A stretch of DNA of 38,747 nucleotides, taken from NCBI GenBank assembly GCA_028819545.1, contig JAPPLG010000032.1:28946-67692 (forward strand), given 5' to 3'. Both the position numbers and the translations under genes were made by a program. Of the stretch, positions 7,022 to 14,076 are shown piece by piece (the first letter of the stretch is position 1; the number at the start of each line of letters is the position of its first letter). The notes beneath the pieces were generated by a model. It did not search any database. It was not told the DNA's origin and saw only the letters and a list, made by a program, of their open reading frames with translations. The stretch is from Bdellovibrionales bacterium (GTDB taxonomy: Bacteria; Bdellovibrionota; Bdellovibrionia; Bdellovibrionales; UBA1609).

Positions 7022-7453
7022 TTAGGAAGCAACAGAGCGACAGTTACTTGGCTTTTCTATAGGTTCTCTTCCAGATGCATTGTCAGACACAATTTTAACA
7101 GTACCTGCAGTACAGGAACTAAACCTACCACATATCCTTCTTGCCGGCTCTCCAACGTATATCCTTAACTCTTGATATTGTGCTGAAGAAAGGTAAATAC
7201 ACTCGCCGTCACTTAAAGAAATACTGACAGAATTACTTGAGCCTTCATTAAAGATCAAAGTAACCGGCTCTGTGGTCTCACGTTGAATAGCAAACACATC
7301 TTCACTTGTCACAGCTTGTTCAGGTGTGATTTCATCTGCTGGATTGCCCGAACCATTTCCTGAACCTGCTCCTACATTATTTTCAGAATTATCCCCTGAA
7401 TCATTTCCACAGGATATTACAAACATTAAAATTAACATATAAAACCACTTCAT
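7022..7453 (-). CDS. Small lipoprotein (paralogue of the 28612 lipoprotein)
   Basis: A 143-residue lipoprotein: signal MKWFYMLILMFVISC with lipobox VISC, then a Ser/Gly/Asn-rich linker of about 30 residues and a compact domain with cysteines in GECIY, RRICGRFSSC and PSNCRSV. The domain aligns loosely with residues 45-135 of the lipoprotein at 28612-29106: a Cys, then a hydrophobic L-x-I-x-V strand, a C...C pair, a short Gly turn and a final Pro...C. GAGAGGT precedes the ATG. It probably forms an operon with the gene at 6709-6996. Function unknown; likely at the inner or outer membrane facing the periplasm. Confidence 0.85.
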   Translation of the reverse strand: MKWFYMLILMFVISCGNDSGDNSENNVGAGSGNGSGNPADEITPEQAVTSEDVFAIQRETTEPVTLIFNEGSSNSVSISLSDGECIYLSSAQYQELRIYVGEPARRICGRFSSCTAGTVKIVSDNASGREPIEKPSNCRSVAS

Positions 7454-7556
7454 TTTTTACCTCTCTTTGTAAATGCTTTTAGTTACAATTCACTAATAGT
7501 AATTTTACACATATTTTCTGTCAATCCATTTCACTCACAAAAGTCCATAAGGAAAC

Positions 7557-7592
7557 TTTTTGATTACACTACAACTTTCAGGACGTAAAGCT
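7557..7592 (+). repeat. Diverged CRISPR-repeat-like element
   Basis: Aligned without gaps, 22 of 36 bases match the CRISPR repeat. The match is concentrated in the 5' part: TTTTGATT is exact and repeat positions 2-23 match at 18 of 22. The orientation is that of the array repeats. It lies about 100 bases upstream of the lipoprotein gene starting at 7453, in a gene-free stretch. The 3' part is not conserved, so the -10 of the repeat promoter is lost. It could be a relic repeat, an anti-repeat on the minus strand or a chance match in AT-rich DNA. Confidence 0.4.
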
Positions 7593-7677
7593 GAAAAAAC
7601 AAGGTATCCATTATCAAAAGTTAATGTGACAAGCTCTTGAGAAATACCTTTGAGATGATGGATTTTTATTAAAAAAA

Positions 7678-7890
7678 TTAAATGGAAGGACTTAGAGAAG
7701 AGTCAAGTCTTTCACATTTATAAGCCTTTGATCTCTCAAAAGCTTTTAAAGCTTGCTGAGCTGCTTCTTTGCTTGTTAATTTAAGTGCAGGAGTATTAGT
7801 TGTATAATCACATTTGAGTTTTCCATTTGCAACCCCAATAGCCAAAATACAAACTTTAAAAGCTGAAACACAAATAAATTCAGTAACCAT
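7678..7890 (-). CDS. Possible small protein, function unknown
   Basis: A 70-residue reading frame with a hydrophobic N-terminus (FICVSAFKVCILAIGVANG) and a charged C-terminal half (SKEAAQQALKAFERSKAYKCERL) that looks like a real amphipathic helix. No ribosome binding site is seen before the ATG, and no family was recognised. It may be the tail of a decayed gene. Confidence 0.35.
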   Translation of the reverse strand: MVTEFICVSAFKVCILAIGVANGKLKCDYTTNTPALKLTSKEAAQQALKAFERSKAYKCERLDSSLSPSI

Positions 7891-8167
7891 CTACAGCTAA
7901 ATATCTGATATTTTTATTGAAAGGTCAATTCGTAAACTCTCCAGGAACACTTTCCTTTGTGTATTCAGTTTAAATTAAGCCTTGACATATAGTACATTTT
8001 TGACTTTTCTATTTTTTGAATCAAAATAATTTCCAGATCAAACTTATGATTCTAAGCTCCTTTTAAAGCTTGTTCTATATCATCATAAAAAGCAATAAAC
8101 TATTTTTGTGCACTAAAACATATTTGTTTTTCTTAAGGAATAAATTTGAAATTCCGATAAGAGCCTC

Positions 8168-8557
8168 ATGAAGATTTTTCTTGCTCATCTAATATTATTT
8201 TATTTTTTTATAGGCTGCTCTTCGAGAGCTATACTTATGGGGTCTATATCAGAGTCCTCTAATAAGGATGATATATCAGAAATAGATAAATTATGTAAAG
8301 CACTCAAAGATAGACGTGAATGTGCAAATGATTTTGACTCAAAAAAAGGATTTTTAGCATACCAAGAACATGTGGAACAGTGTTCTGATGTTCATTGGCC
8401 AGCTATAAGAACATCACTTGAAGTAGTACAGGATGACATACCTCAAGTGCATGAGATAATAAATGAGGCCCAACATTGTGAGGCTTTTAATGTAGAGGAA
8501 ATAAAAAAATGTGTTTCAGGTACTTATAAAAGCATAATAAAAGACGTTGGCTGTTAA
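8168..8557 (+). CDS. Small cysteine-containing lipoprotein, function unknown
   Basis: A 129-residue lipoprotein: signal MKIFLAHLILFYFFIGC with lipobox FIGC. The mature part is mainly helical and acidic, with six cysteines (in KLCK, RECAN, EQCSD, QHCEAF, KKCVS and the terminal VGC) that could form three disulfides in the periplasm. It stands alone between minus-strand genes. A modest AAGAG lies upstream of the ATG. Family not recognised. Confidence 0.7.
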   Translation: MKIFLAHLILFYFFIGCSSRAILMGSISESSNKDDISEIDKLCKALKDRRECANDFDSKKGFLAYQEHVEQCSDVHWPAIRTSLEVVQDDIPQVHEIINEAQHCEAFNVEEIKKCVSGTYKSIIKDVGC

Positions 8558-8629
8558 GATACACTTAAACTGAAATGTCTCCTAAAAGAGAAAAAACATT
8601 CTAATTTATTCTCTAATCTTGAATTTAAC

Positions 8630-8661
8630 TCATAGATTTTAAAAACTTCTCAACAGGTATG
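8630..8661 (-). pseudogene. Remnant of a second DUF4143 ATPase 3' end
   Basis: These 32 bases match 5325-5356, the end of the ATPase gene at 5311-6459, at 31 of 32 positions. Read on the minus strand they encode IPVEKFLKSM, the same C-terminal residues. An in-frame stop lies three codons upstream and no ATPase sequence can be followed further. The remainder of the gene has been deleted or has decayed. Confidence 0.65.
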
Positions 8662-8778
8662 CTTTACATACAATCAGAAAGAATCTTGATGATAAAACAA
8701 GGTAAAACTAAAGAGTTTCGGATATCTGTGTTTTCAAATCTTTATTTTTTAAATAGTTTATACAGAGCTAGTATCTAA

Positions 8779-8865
8779 GGCGAGATCATATTTTTAGGGG
8801 ATTTAAACTTAAACTGTTCATATGGTTATGGAGATAATACAAAGAGTGCAGGAACAACAAACTAA
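8779..8865 (+). pseudogene. Possible remnant of a DNase I-like (EEP family) gene
   Basis: After an in-frame stop at 8776-8778, 28 codons encode GEIIFLGDLNLNCSYGYG and a short tail before TAA. Hydrophobic-x-x-GD-x-N followed by CSY resembles the GDFNA...SY core of endonuclease/exonuclease/phosphatase proteins such as DNase I. There is no start codon and no upstream domain, so at most this is a fragment. Together with 8630-8661 it accounts for the roughly 300-base gap 8558-8861 as decayed DNA; nothing else is recognisable there. Confidence 0.25.
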
Positions 8866-9497
8866 TCTTTATTTAAAGACTGATTTACAATAGTGCGGGT
8901 CAGGTAACATACCTCAAAAGTGACCTGATCTCCTTCTTTTAACTGAGATAAATTTGTTCTCTTTAACGTCTCAGGCACTAAACCCAAACGAACTAATGAG
9001 TCTCCCAATATCTCCTGAATAGTCAAACTCACTCCATTCACAGTTAAATAACCTTTTTTAAATAAAAAAGGCTTAAACTCTTTAGGGAGTTTGAGTACTG
9101 CGTATGCTGTTTCTGTGGGTGTGCTGGATCCCCGCCTACGCGGGGATGATGAGGAGGGATTGATTTCTATTTTTTGGACTTCTGCTACGCCATCCACATG
9201 GCCTGTAACAAAATGACCTCCCAAAGAAGAACCCACCTTTAAAGAAGGCTCTAAATTCACATTTTTATTTTCTAAATTTTTAAGATTCCATCCAGTTGCT
9301 CTTAAGGTGTCCTGAGCCAAAGCAAATACCATTTCGGAGCTGTCTATTTTCTCAACAGTTAAACACACCCCATCCACAGCAACACTATCACCAGATCTAA
9401 CATCCGAAAATTTAGAAGGAAGAGCAATTTCTATAACTGAATTTCTCTTTCGAGCTTTTAATATCGGAGCCGAACAAGAAACAATCCCGGTAAACAT
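8862..9497 (-). CDS. ribE: Riboflavin synthase, alpha chain
   Basis: Riboflavin synthase catalyses the dismutation of two 6,7-dimethyl-8-ribityllumazine molecules in the last step of riboflavin synthesis. The 211-residue protein has the two lumazine-binding barrels: MFTGIV at the N-terminus, VAVDGVCLTV in the first barrel and HFVTGHVDG, then LTVNGVSLTI, in the second. Between GHVDGVAEV and the next strand is an extra Ser/Pro/Arg stretch (SSSPRRRGSSTPT near residues 115-128) encoded by a palindromic repeat (9124-9153). It lies in a surface loop and does not break the frame. The gene starts five bases after the divIVA-like gene and is probably cotranscribed with it. No other rib gene is adjacent. 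Confidence 0.96.
   Translation of the reverse strand: MFTGIVSCSAPILKARKRNSVIEIALPSKFSDVRSGDSVAVDGVCLTVEKIDSSEMVFALAQDTLRATGWNLKNLENKNVNLEPSLKVGSSLGGHFVTGHVDGVAEVQKIEINPSSSSPRRRGSSTPTETAYAVLKLPKEFKPFLFKKGYLTVNGVSLTIQEILGDSLVRLGLVPETLKRTNLSQLKEGDQVTFEVCYLTRTIVNQSLNKD
9124..9153. repeat. Palindromic GC-rich repeat inserted in frame in ribE
   Basis: CTGG followed by ATCCCCGC (9128-9135), loop CTAC and GCGGGGAT (9140-9147), then GATGAGG: the widespread dispersed palindrome that reads ctggat-CCCGC...GCGGG-atgac. It is much more GC-rich than the surrounding gene. Related relics occur at 24971-24997 and 31091-31129. It is translated on the minus strand as SSSPRRRGSS. Confidence 0.8.
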
Positions 9498-9502
9498 TAA
9501 AA

Positions 9503-10048
9503 TCAGAGCAAATCTTTTGCTCTTGAAAGCTCATTTAAAGTTTTTTCCACTTTATCTTCAATCTCTTCTTCATTTACGCCCATACCTGGAATCAGTGTAT
9601 GCACCGGATCCTGCTCCAACAGATCCTGATGAGACTGTAGAACTGCTTTCATTGTGTTTTTTAACTGAATATGAACACGGCGAAGATTCGATAAATCCTG
9701 ATAAACTGTTTTTAAAGAGTCCCTTGCATCTTGAGTAATCAAATTCGCTTTTTTATGAGCTTCTTCAACCGTTTCCTTAGCAGTTTGTTCTGCCTGCTCC
9801 TGCATTTTTTTAGCTGTTTGTTGAGCGGTTGTAATAGCTTCTCTCAAAAGGTCTTCACGCTCTTTATAGCCCATAAGCTGCGAGTCTTTTTCCTGCAATT
9901 TAGCTTTAAGATCCTGATTTTCTTGTAAAATTTCATCCAATTCACGAGCCGCCTTTTCTAAAAACGCAGTCACTTCTTTTGGGCTATAGCCCCCTACAAT
10001 ACGACTAGAAAATACACGAGCTGAAATATCATCTGGAGTTAGCTTCAT
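9503..10048 (-). CDS. DivIVA domain-containing protein
   Basis: A 181-residue coiled-coil protein. Its N-terminus, LTPDDISARVFSSRIVGGYS followed by PKEVTAFLEKAA, is the DivIVA/GpsB membrane-targeting segment. A long Lys/Glu/Gln-rich coiled coil follows (about 30-130), then a variable acidic C-terminus. DivIVA proteins sense curved membrane at poles and division sites and recruit other proteins; they are typical of Gram-positives but also known in some deltaproteobacteria and in Bdellovibrio. AAGGAG lies about ten bases upstream of the ATG. It is first in an operon with ribE and divergent from tadC. Confidence 0.9.
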   Translation of the reverse strand: MKLTPDDISARVFSSRIVGGYSPKEVTAFLEKAARELDEILQENQDLKAKLQEKDSQLMGYKEREDLLREAITTAQQTAKKMQEQAEQTAKETVEEAHKKANLITQDARDSLKTVYQDLSNLRRVHIQLKNTMKAVLQSHQDLLEQDPVHTLIPGMGVNEEEIEDKVEKTLNELSRAKDLL

Positions 10049-10243
10049 AATACATTTCTCCTTCCATAAGTGCTGTTGGACTGGACCACCTTACACGATA
10101 GTTCCCTATGAGTGGACCTTAAAATAAAATTTTAGCTCTTTGCAACAAATAAAATTTAAAAGCTCTTTCTCTCTTTATTAAGGTTTAGAGCAAAAAATTC
10201 CGATATTTTACTAAAATAACTCGCTTTTTTTAGGGGAAGCCCC

Positions 10244-11149
10244 ATGTTTGAGATTGTTCCTGTTGTTTTATTAATTAGCGGCCTGTTTTTACTCGCCTTA
10301 GCTGTTTATTTATTCTGCTCCACTATTTTAGGTGCCGGAAGCGATCAGGCGGCCTTGGCTTTGGCAGAAGAAAAAGAAGAAGGTAAAAAAGTCCCCCTGA
10401 TTCAATTTTCCAAACCTTTGGTTCAAAGATTAACATTAAAATATTCAAATCTTGTCAAAAGCGAAAAATACAGAAAAAAAGTAAAACAAAAAATTCTTTA
10501 TTCCGGACTGACTAAAGAAATAAATACCAATGAGTTTATTGGACTCCAAATTTTATGGGGAATATTTTTTCCGATTTTTGCAATGATCTTAAACTTCGGA
10601 CTGCAAATGGGATACCCTTTCTTTGTATTTATCGGTATTAGCGGTTTTGGAATATATTTCCCCCATTTTTATTTAGACTCTTTAATAGCACGAAGATCCA
10701 AGTCTGTTGAAAGAGATCTTCCTTTTTTCATAGACCTATTGGCATTAAGCACTGAAGCAGGTTTGGATTTTATCAGTGCTATCCAAAAAATAACTGAAAA
10801 AGCAGATAAAAAATCTATACTGGCTGAAGAGTTTCATACTGTGCTGAAAGAAATCACACTAGGAAGCAGTCGAAAAGAAGCTTTGGCTAATTTAAGTGCA
10901 CGACTTCGATCAGGCGAAGTACAAAGTTTTGTCACAATGCTAAGAGACGCTGATGAAACAGGAGCCAGCATTGCTGAAACACTCAAAGCAAAATCAGAAC
11001 AAATCCGATACCAGCGTTTCAACAAAGCTGAAGAAGAAGGGGCTAAAGCTTCACAAAAAATTCTTATCCCTATGATGATCTTTATCATTCCTGCAGTGAT
11101 GATCACTGTTTTTGCCCCCATTGCCTTACAATTTTATTACGGGAAGTAA
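10244..11149 (+). CDS. tadC: TadC-like inner-membrane protein (type II secretion F family)
   Basis: A 301-residue T2SSF-family protein. An N-terminal membrane segment (4-30) is followed by a charged cytoplasmic loop, two membrane segments (about 105-150), the F domain LPFFIDLLALSTEAGLDFIS to FVTMLRDADETGASIAETL, and a C-terminal membrane segment (270-298). Tad proteins form the inner-membrane platform of Flp pili. AGGGGA precedes the ATG. Usually TadB and the TadA ATPase lie directly upstream, but here the gene starts its operon opposite divIVA, with no other tad gene in view. The stop overlaps the DUF192 start in TAATG. Confidence 0.9.
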   Translation: MFEIVPVVLLISGLFLLALAVYLFCSTILGAGSDQAALALAEEKEEGKKVPLIQFSKPLVQRLTLKYSNLVKSEKYRKKVKQKILYSGLTKEINTNEFIGLQILWGIFFPIFAMILNFGLQMGYPFFVFIGISGFGIYFPHFYLDSLIARRSKSVERDLPFFIDLLALSTEAGLDFISAIQKITEKADKKSILAEEFHTVLKEITLGSSRKEALANLSARLRSGEVQSFVTMLRDADETGASIAETLKAKSEQIRYQRFNKAEEEGAKASQKILIPMMIFIIPAVMITVFAPIALQFYYGK

Positions 11150-11565
11150 TGCTTATGCCTGCTTTAATACATGAAAAAACAAACCAAGTGTTAGCTGAGA
11201 AAATTATATTTTCTCACTCTTTTTTCAAAAGAATAAGAGGCCTCTTAGGTTACAAAGAAATGCCGACCCACCAAGTGATGTGGATTAAACCTTGCGCCAG
11301 CATTCACACATTCTTCATGAAATTTCCAATAGATGTTATTTTTGTAGATGAAAACCTATGTGTTAAAAATGTTTGCACAAATATAGCTCCATGGACAGTT
11401 TTAAACAGTTTGGGGAAAAAACTTTCTTTCTTTCAGTATTATATTCATCCTTCAACTTACGATTTAAAAAATTATTTTCAAAAAACCAGTGTCTTTGAGT
11501 TTCAAGCAGGAACTTTATCCAAGCACTCCATCAACAAAGGAGATAAACTCCATGTGGACTCTTAG
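11149..11565 (+). CDS. DUF192 family protein
   Basis: A 138-residue DUF192 protein. Family marks are RIRGLLGYKEMP near residue 30, MWIKPCASIHTFFMKFPIDV and IFVDENLCV. No signal peptide is seen, whereas many family members are exported. The function of DUF192 is unknown; it often lies next to tad genes and FHA genes. Its ATG shares a base with the tadC stop, and its 3' end overlaps the next gene by 14 bases, so the operon is translationally coupled. Confidence 0.92.
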   Translation: MLMPALIHEKTNQVLAEKIIFSHSFFKRIRGLLGYKEMPTHQVMWIKPCASIHTFFMKFPIDVIFVDENLCVKNVCTNIAPWTVLNSLGKKLSFFQYYIHPSTYDLKNYFQKTSVFEFQAGTLSKHSINKGDKLHVDS

Positions 11566-13105
11566 ATTTTTAAACGGCCCCAAGAAAGGGTCTTATTTCC
11601 CTCTCTCCCCAGGCTCCAATAAAATTGGACGCTCCTCAAACTGCACTATCCAAATTCAGTCTCCCGGCATTTCAAAAGTACACGCAGAAATAAAAGTAAC
11701 AGATTCGGAAATTGTTCTCTTTGACCAAAATTCCAGCAACGGAACTTATGTGAATGGAGTAAAGATTGATCAACAAACTATTGAGATGGGAGATCAAATT
11801 GCTTTGCATGATATTATTTTTGATATTGTCCGATCAGGAGCCCCTTCAAGACCAACTACATCTCCTGTAGCTTCCGCAGAAGCTCCAGCAGAAGAACACC
11901 CCAATGCTTTTCAAGCAAACGCTCACACCCCTGCTAAATCCAATGTAATGAGTTGGTGGGATAATTATCTCAACAACGTTATTTTACCTGGTGTTTATAA
12001 ACTTCCAGAGTGGATCGAATTTAGATGGGTGATTAGTTTATTTGCCATTAGCTTTATTGTGTTAGTCACAGTGCTGTCCGCTTTTCCTCTCACTCAAATA
12101 TTAAAATCCAGTGTTGAAATGGAAAGTATGAATCATGCAGAAAGCATTGCTGTGGCCTTGGCAGGAGAAAATCAATCTGCTCTGGCAGAAGGGATTGTAA
12201 CATCCGTCAGTGTAGATATGGCTCAAAGAAGACCTGGTGTAAAAACAGCCTTGATCGTCAACGCCGCTGACGGACGCATTATTGCTCCTGTAGATAAGAT
12301 TCATTCTTACCCGGATAATTCTTTTATTCACCGAGGAAGAAAAACAGGACAAAAATTAATAGAAAAATTAGACTCGTCCACAGTGGGGGCTATGGTCCCT
12401 ATCAAATTTTTTAATCCAGATACAAGCTCCCAAGCTGTCATGGCTTATTCTGTTGTTTTATACAACATGGGGGCTTTATCTATAAGCAGTAACCAAACCA
12501 TCAATTTGATTGTACAGTCTTTATTTATCTCTATTATTTTAGGATCCATTATTTTCTTCTTTATGTATAAAATGGTGGTTTACCCCTTTGAATCCATAAA
12601 CGAACAATTAAACCAGGCTTTAAAAGATGATACAAAAAGCATTTCCGTTCTTTACCAGTTTCCCTCTTTAAACAGCCTGTGTTCAAACCTTAATAACTTA
12701 TTGGAGCGAATGAATTCTGCTCAAGACCAGGGAGGCTCTTTATCCAACCAAATAGACAGACAACATGAAATGAATAATCTGGTGGAAATGGTGGGCTTTG
12801 CCTGTCTTTGTGTTCGAATGGACCTCTCATCTATTGTCTCTGTCAATGCCCACTTTGAAGAACAAACAGGTTTATCCACTAAACATTTACTACACACCCA
12901 TATCGATCAAATTGATGACAACTCTTTAAAACTACAACTAGAGGCCGCCATACAACAAATTACCCAAGACCCATCACAAATCTATACGGACTCCTTAGAG
13001 TGCAACGGCATTCCTTTCCAAATTACAGCTCAAGGTGTGTTTGGAACTGAATCTGTTGCTTATATTCTTGTGGCTTTTATTCCTGAAAGTGAGGAAGCGG
13101 CATGA
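11552..13105 (+). CDS. Membrane FHA-domain sensor protein with PAS-like C-terminus
   Basis: 517 residues from the ATG at 11552, chosen because AAAGGAGAT lies just upstream; the longer open frame from 11489 only overlaps DUF192. An FHA phosphothreonine-binding domain occupies about 3-94, with the key residues in NKIGRSSN, KVHAEI and SSNGTYVNG. A Pro/Ala linker, a membrane segment (159-181), a periplasmic loop of about 135 residues, a second membrane segment (318-344), a HAMP-like or coiled stretch and a PAS-like domain (about 408-512) follow. It is likely to link an external or internal signal to a Thr-phosphorylated partner. No output kinase or cyclase domain is present. ATGA overlap with the next gene. 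Confidence 0.88.
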   Translation: MWTLRFLNGPKKGSYFPLSPGSNKIGRSSNCTIQIQSPGISKVHAEIKVTDSEIVLFDQNSSNGTYVNGVKIDQQTIEMGDQIALHDIIFDIVRSGAPSRPTTSPVASAEAPAEEHPNAFQANAHTPAKSNVMSWWDNYLNNVILPGVYKLPEWIEFRWVISLFAISFIVLVTVLSAFPLTQILKSSVEMESMNHAESIAVALAGENQSALAEGIVTSVSVDMAQRRPGVKTALIVNAADGRIIAPVDKIHSYPDNSFIHRGRKTGQKLIEKLDSSTVGAMVPIKFFNPDTSSQAVMAYSVVLYNMGALSISSNQTINLIVQSLFISIILGSIIFFFMYKMVVYPFESINEQLNQALKDDTKSISVLYQFPSLNSLCSNLNNLLERMNSAQDQGGSLSNQIDRQHEMNNLVEMVGFACLCVRMDLSSIVSVNAHFEEQTGLSTKHLLHTHIDQIDDNSLKLQLEAAIQQITQDPSQIYTDSLECNGIPFQITAQGVFGTESVAYILVAFIPESEEAA

Positions 13106-14076
13106 GTAATACAGTTGCAGATAAAAAAAACAAACCTGCTGTAAAAGCAAAACTGCGTGTTTTGAGCGGCCCTTTTAAAGGGAAATCCTTCAAACTAGTC
13201 TCTGAACACATTTATCTGGGAAGAGCGGCAGAAGTAAACGACATTGTAATAGATTATGATCCTTATTGTTCAAGAAAGCATGCTCTCATCAGCAAAGACC
13301 CTCATTCCCCTTATTACACTGTTTCCAGAATTGCTCATTCTGCAAACTTATACGTTGGAAAAAAATCTGTAAAAGATAAACTACGATTAAAAAATGGAAG
13401 CATTCTTACCGTTGGACAAACCCAATTTAAATTGGAAATTTTAAAAAAAGCAGAACTTGCTATTGTTCCACAGCAAAAAAATCAACTCAGCAATATTCGT
13501 CCTCCTGCCAGCTCACCTGCGGATAAAAATAAATCTCCAAATTTACTCCGACTGATTATCATTATTACTATAATTGGATTGGGACTCCTTCTTCTTACGG
13601 ACTCTCCTGAACAATCCGAACAACAAAAGGAAAAAACCAAACTTCGTTTAGAGCAAGATATAGAAGACGACATGCAGTCCATCAATCAAAGGAAAGAAAA
13701 AGTCATAGAAGAGAAAAAAGAATCTGGAAGTACTGCTTTTAAAAATGCCCAACAAGCCTACTTAAAAGGCATTCGGGATTTTAGAAAAGGATTTTTTGGA
13801 AGAGCTAAAGAAAACTTCCGTGTGTGTAAAACACTTTACCCTCAACATAAACTCTGCGGAGGGTACTTAAAAAAAGCTCAAGTCAAATACGAGCAACTGG
13901 CTCAAAGACACTTGGTTCTGGGTAAACAGTATAGAGAGAAAAAACAATACCGCCAATGTGTATCCTCATTCACAACAGTCATGACAATGATGTCTTACGA
14001 TAATAACCACCCATTATTTAAGGAAGCTAAAACAAACATGTCACTTTGTAAACTTGCTTTAAAGGACAGCTACTGA
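13102..14076 (+). CDS. FHA-domain membrane protein with TPR-like tail
   Basis: A 324-residue protein: FHA domain at about 16-115, with IYLGRAAEVNDIVI and the binding motif YCSRKHALI. The usual SNGT is replaced by SANLYVG, so ligand binding may be altered. A Pro-rich linker, one membrane segment (148-166) and a charged helical tail with two TPR-like units (AQQAYLKGIRDFRKGFFGRA and QRHLVLGKQYREKKQYRQC) follow. The start overlaps the previous stop (ATGA), and its own stop overlaps the next start (TGATG). It probably assembles with its FHA neighbours. Confidence 0.85.
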   Translation: MSNTVADKKNKPAVKAKLRVLSGPFKGKSFKLVSEHIYLGRAAEVNDIVIDYDPYCSRKHALISKDPHSPYYTVSRIAHSANLYVGKKSVKDKLRLKNGSILTVGQTQFKLEILKKAELAIVPQQKNQLSNIRPPASSPADKNKSPNLLRLIIIITIIGLGLLLLTDSPEQSEQQKEKTKLRLEQDIEDDMQSINQRKEKVIEEKKESGSTAFKNAQQAYLKGIRDFRKGFFGRAKENFRVCKTLYPQHKLCGGYLKKAQVKYEQLAQRHLVLGKQYREKKQYRQCVSSFTTVMTMMSYDNNHPLFKEAKTNMSLCKLALKDSY

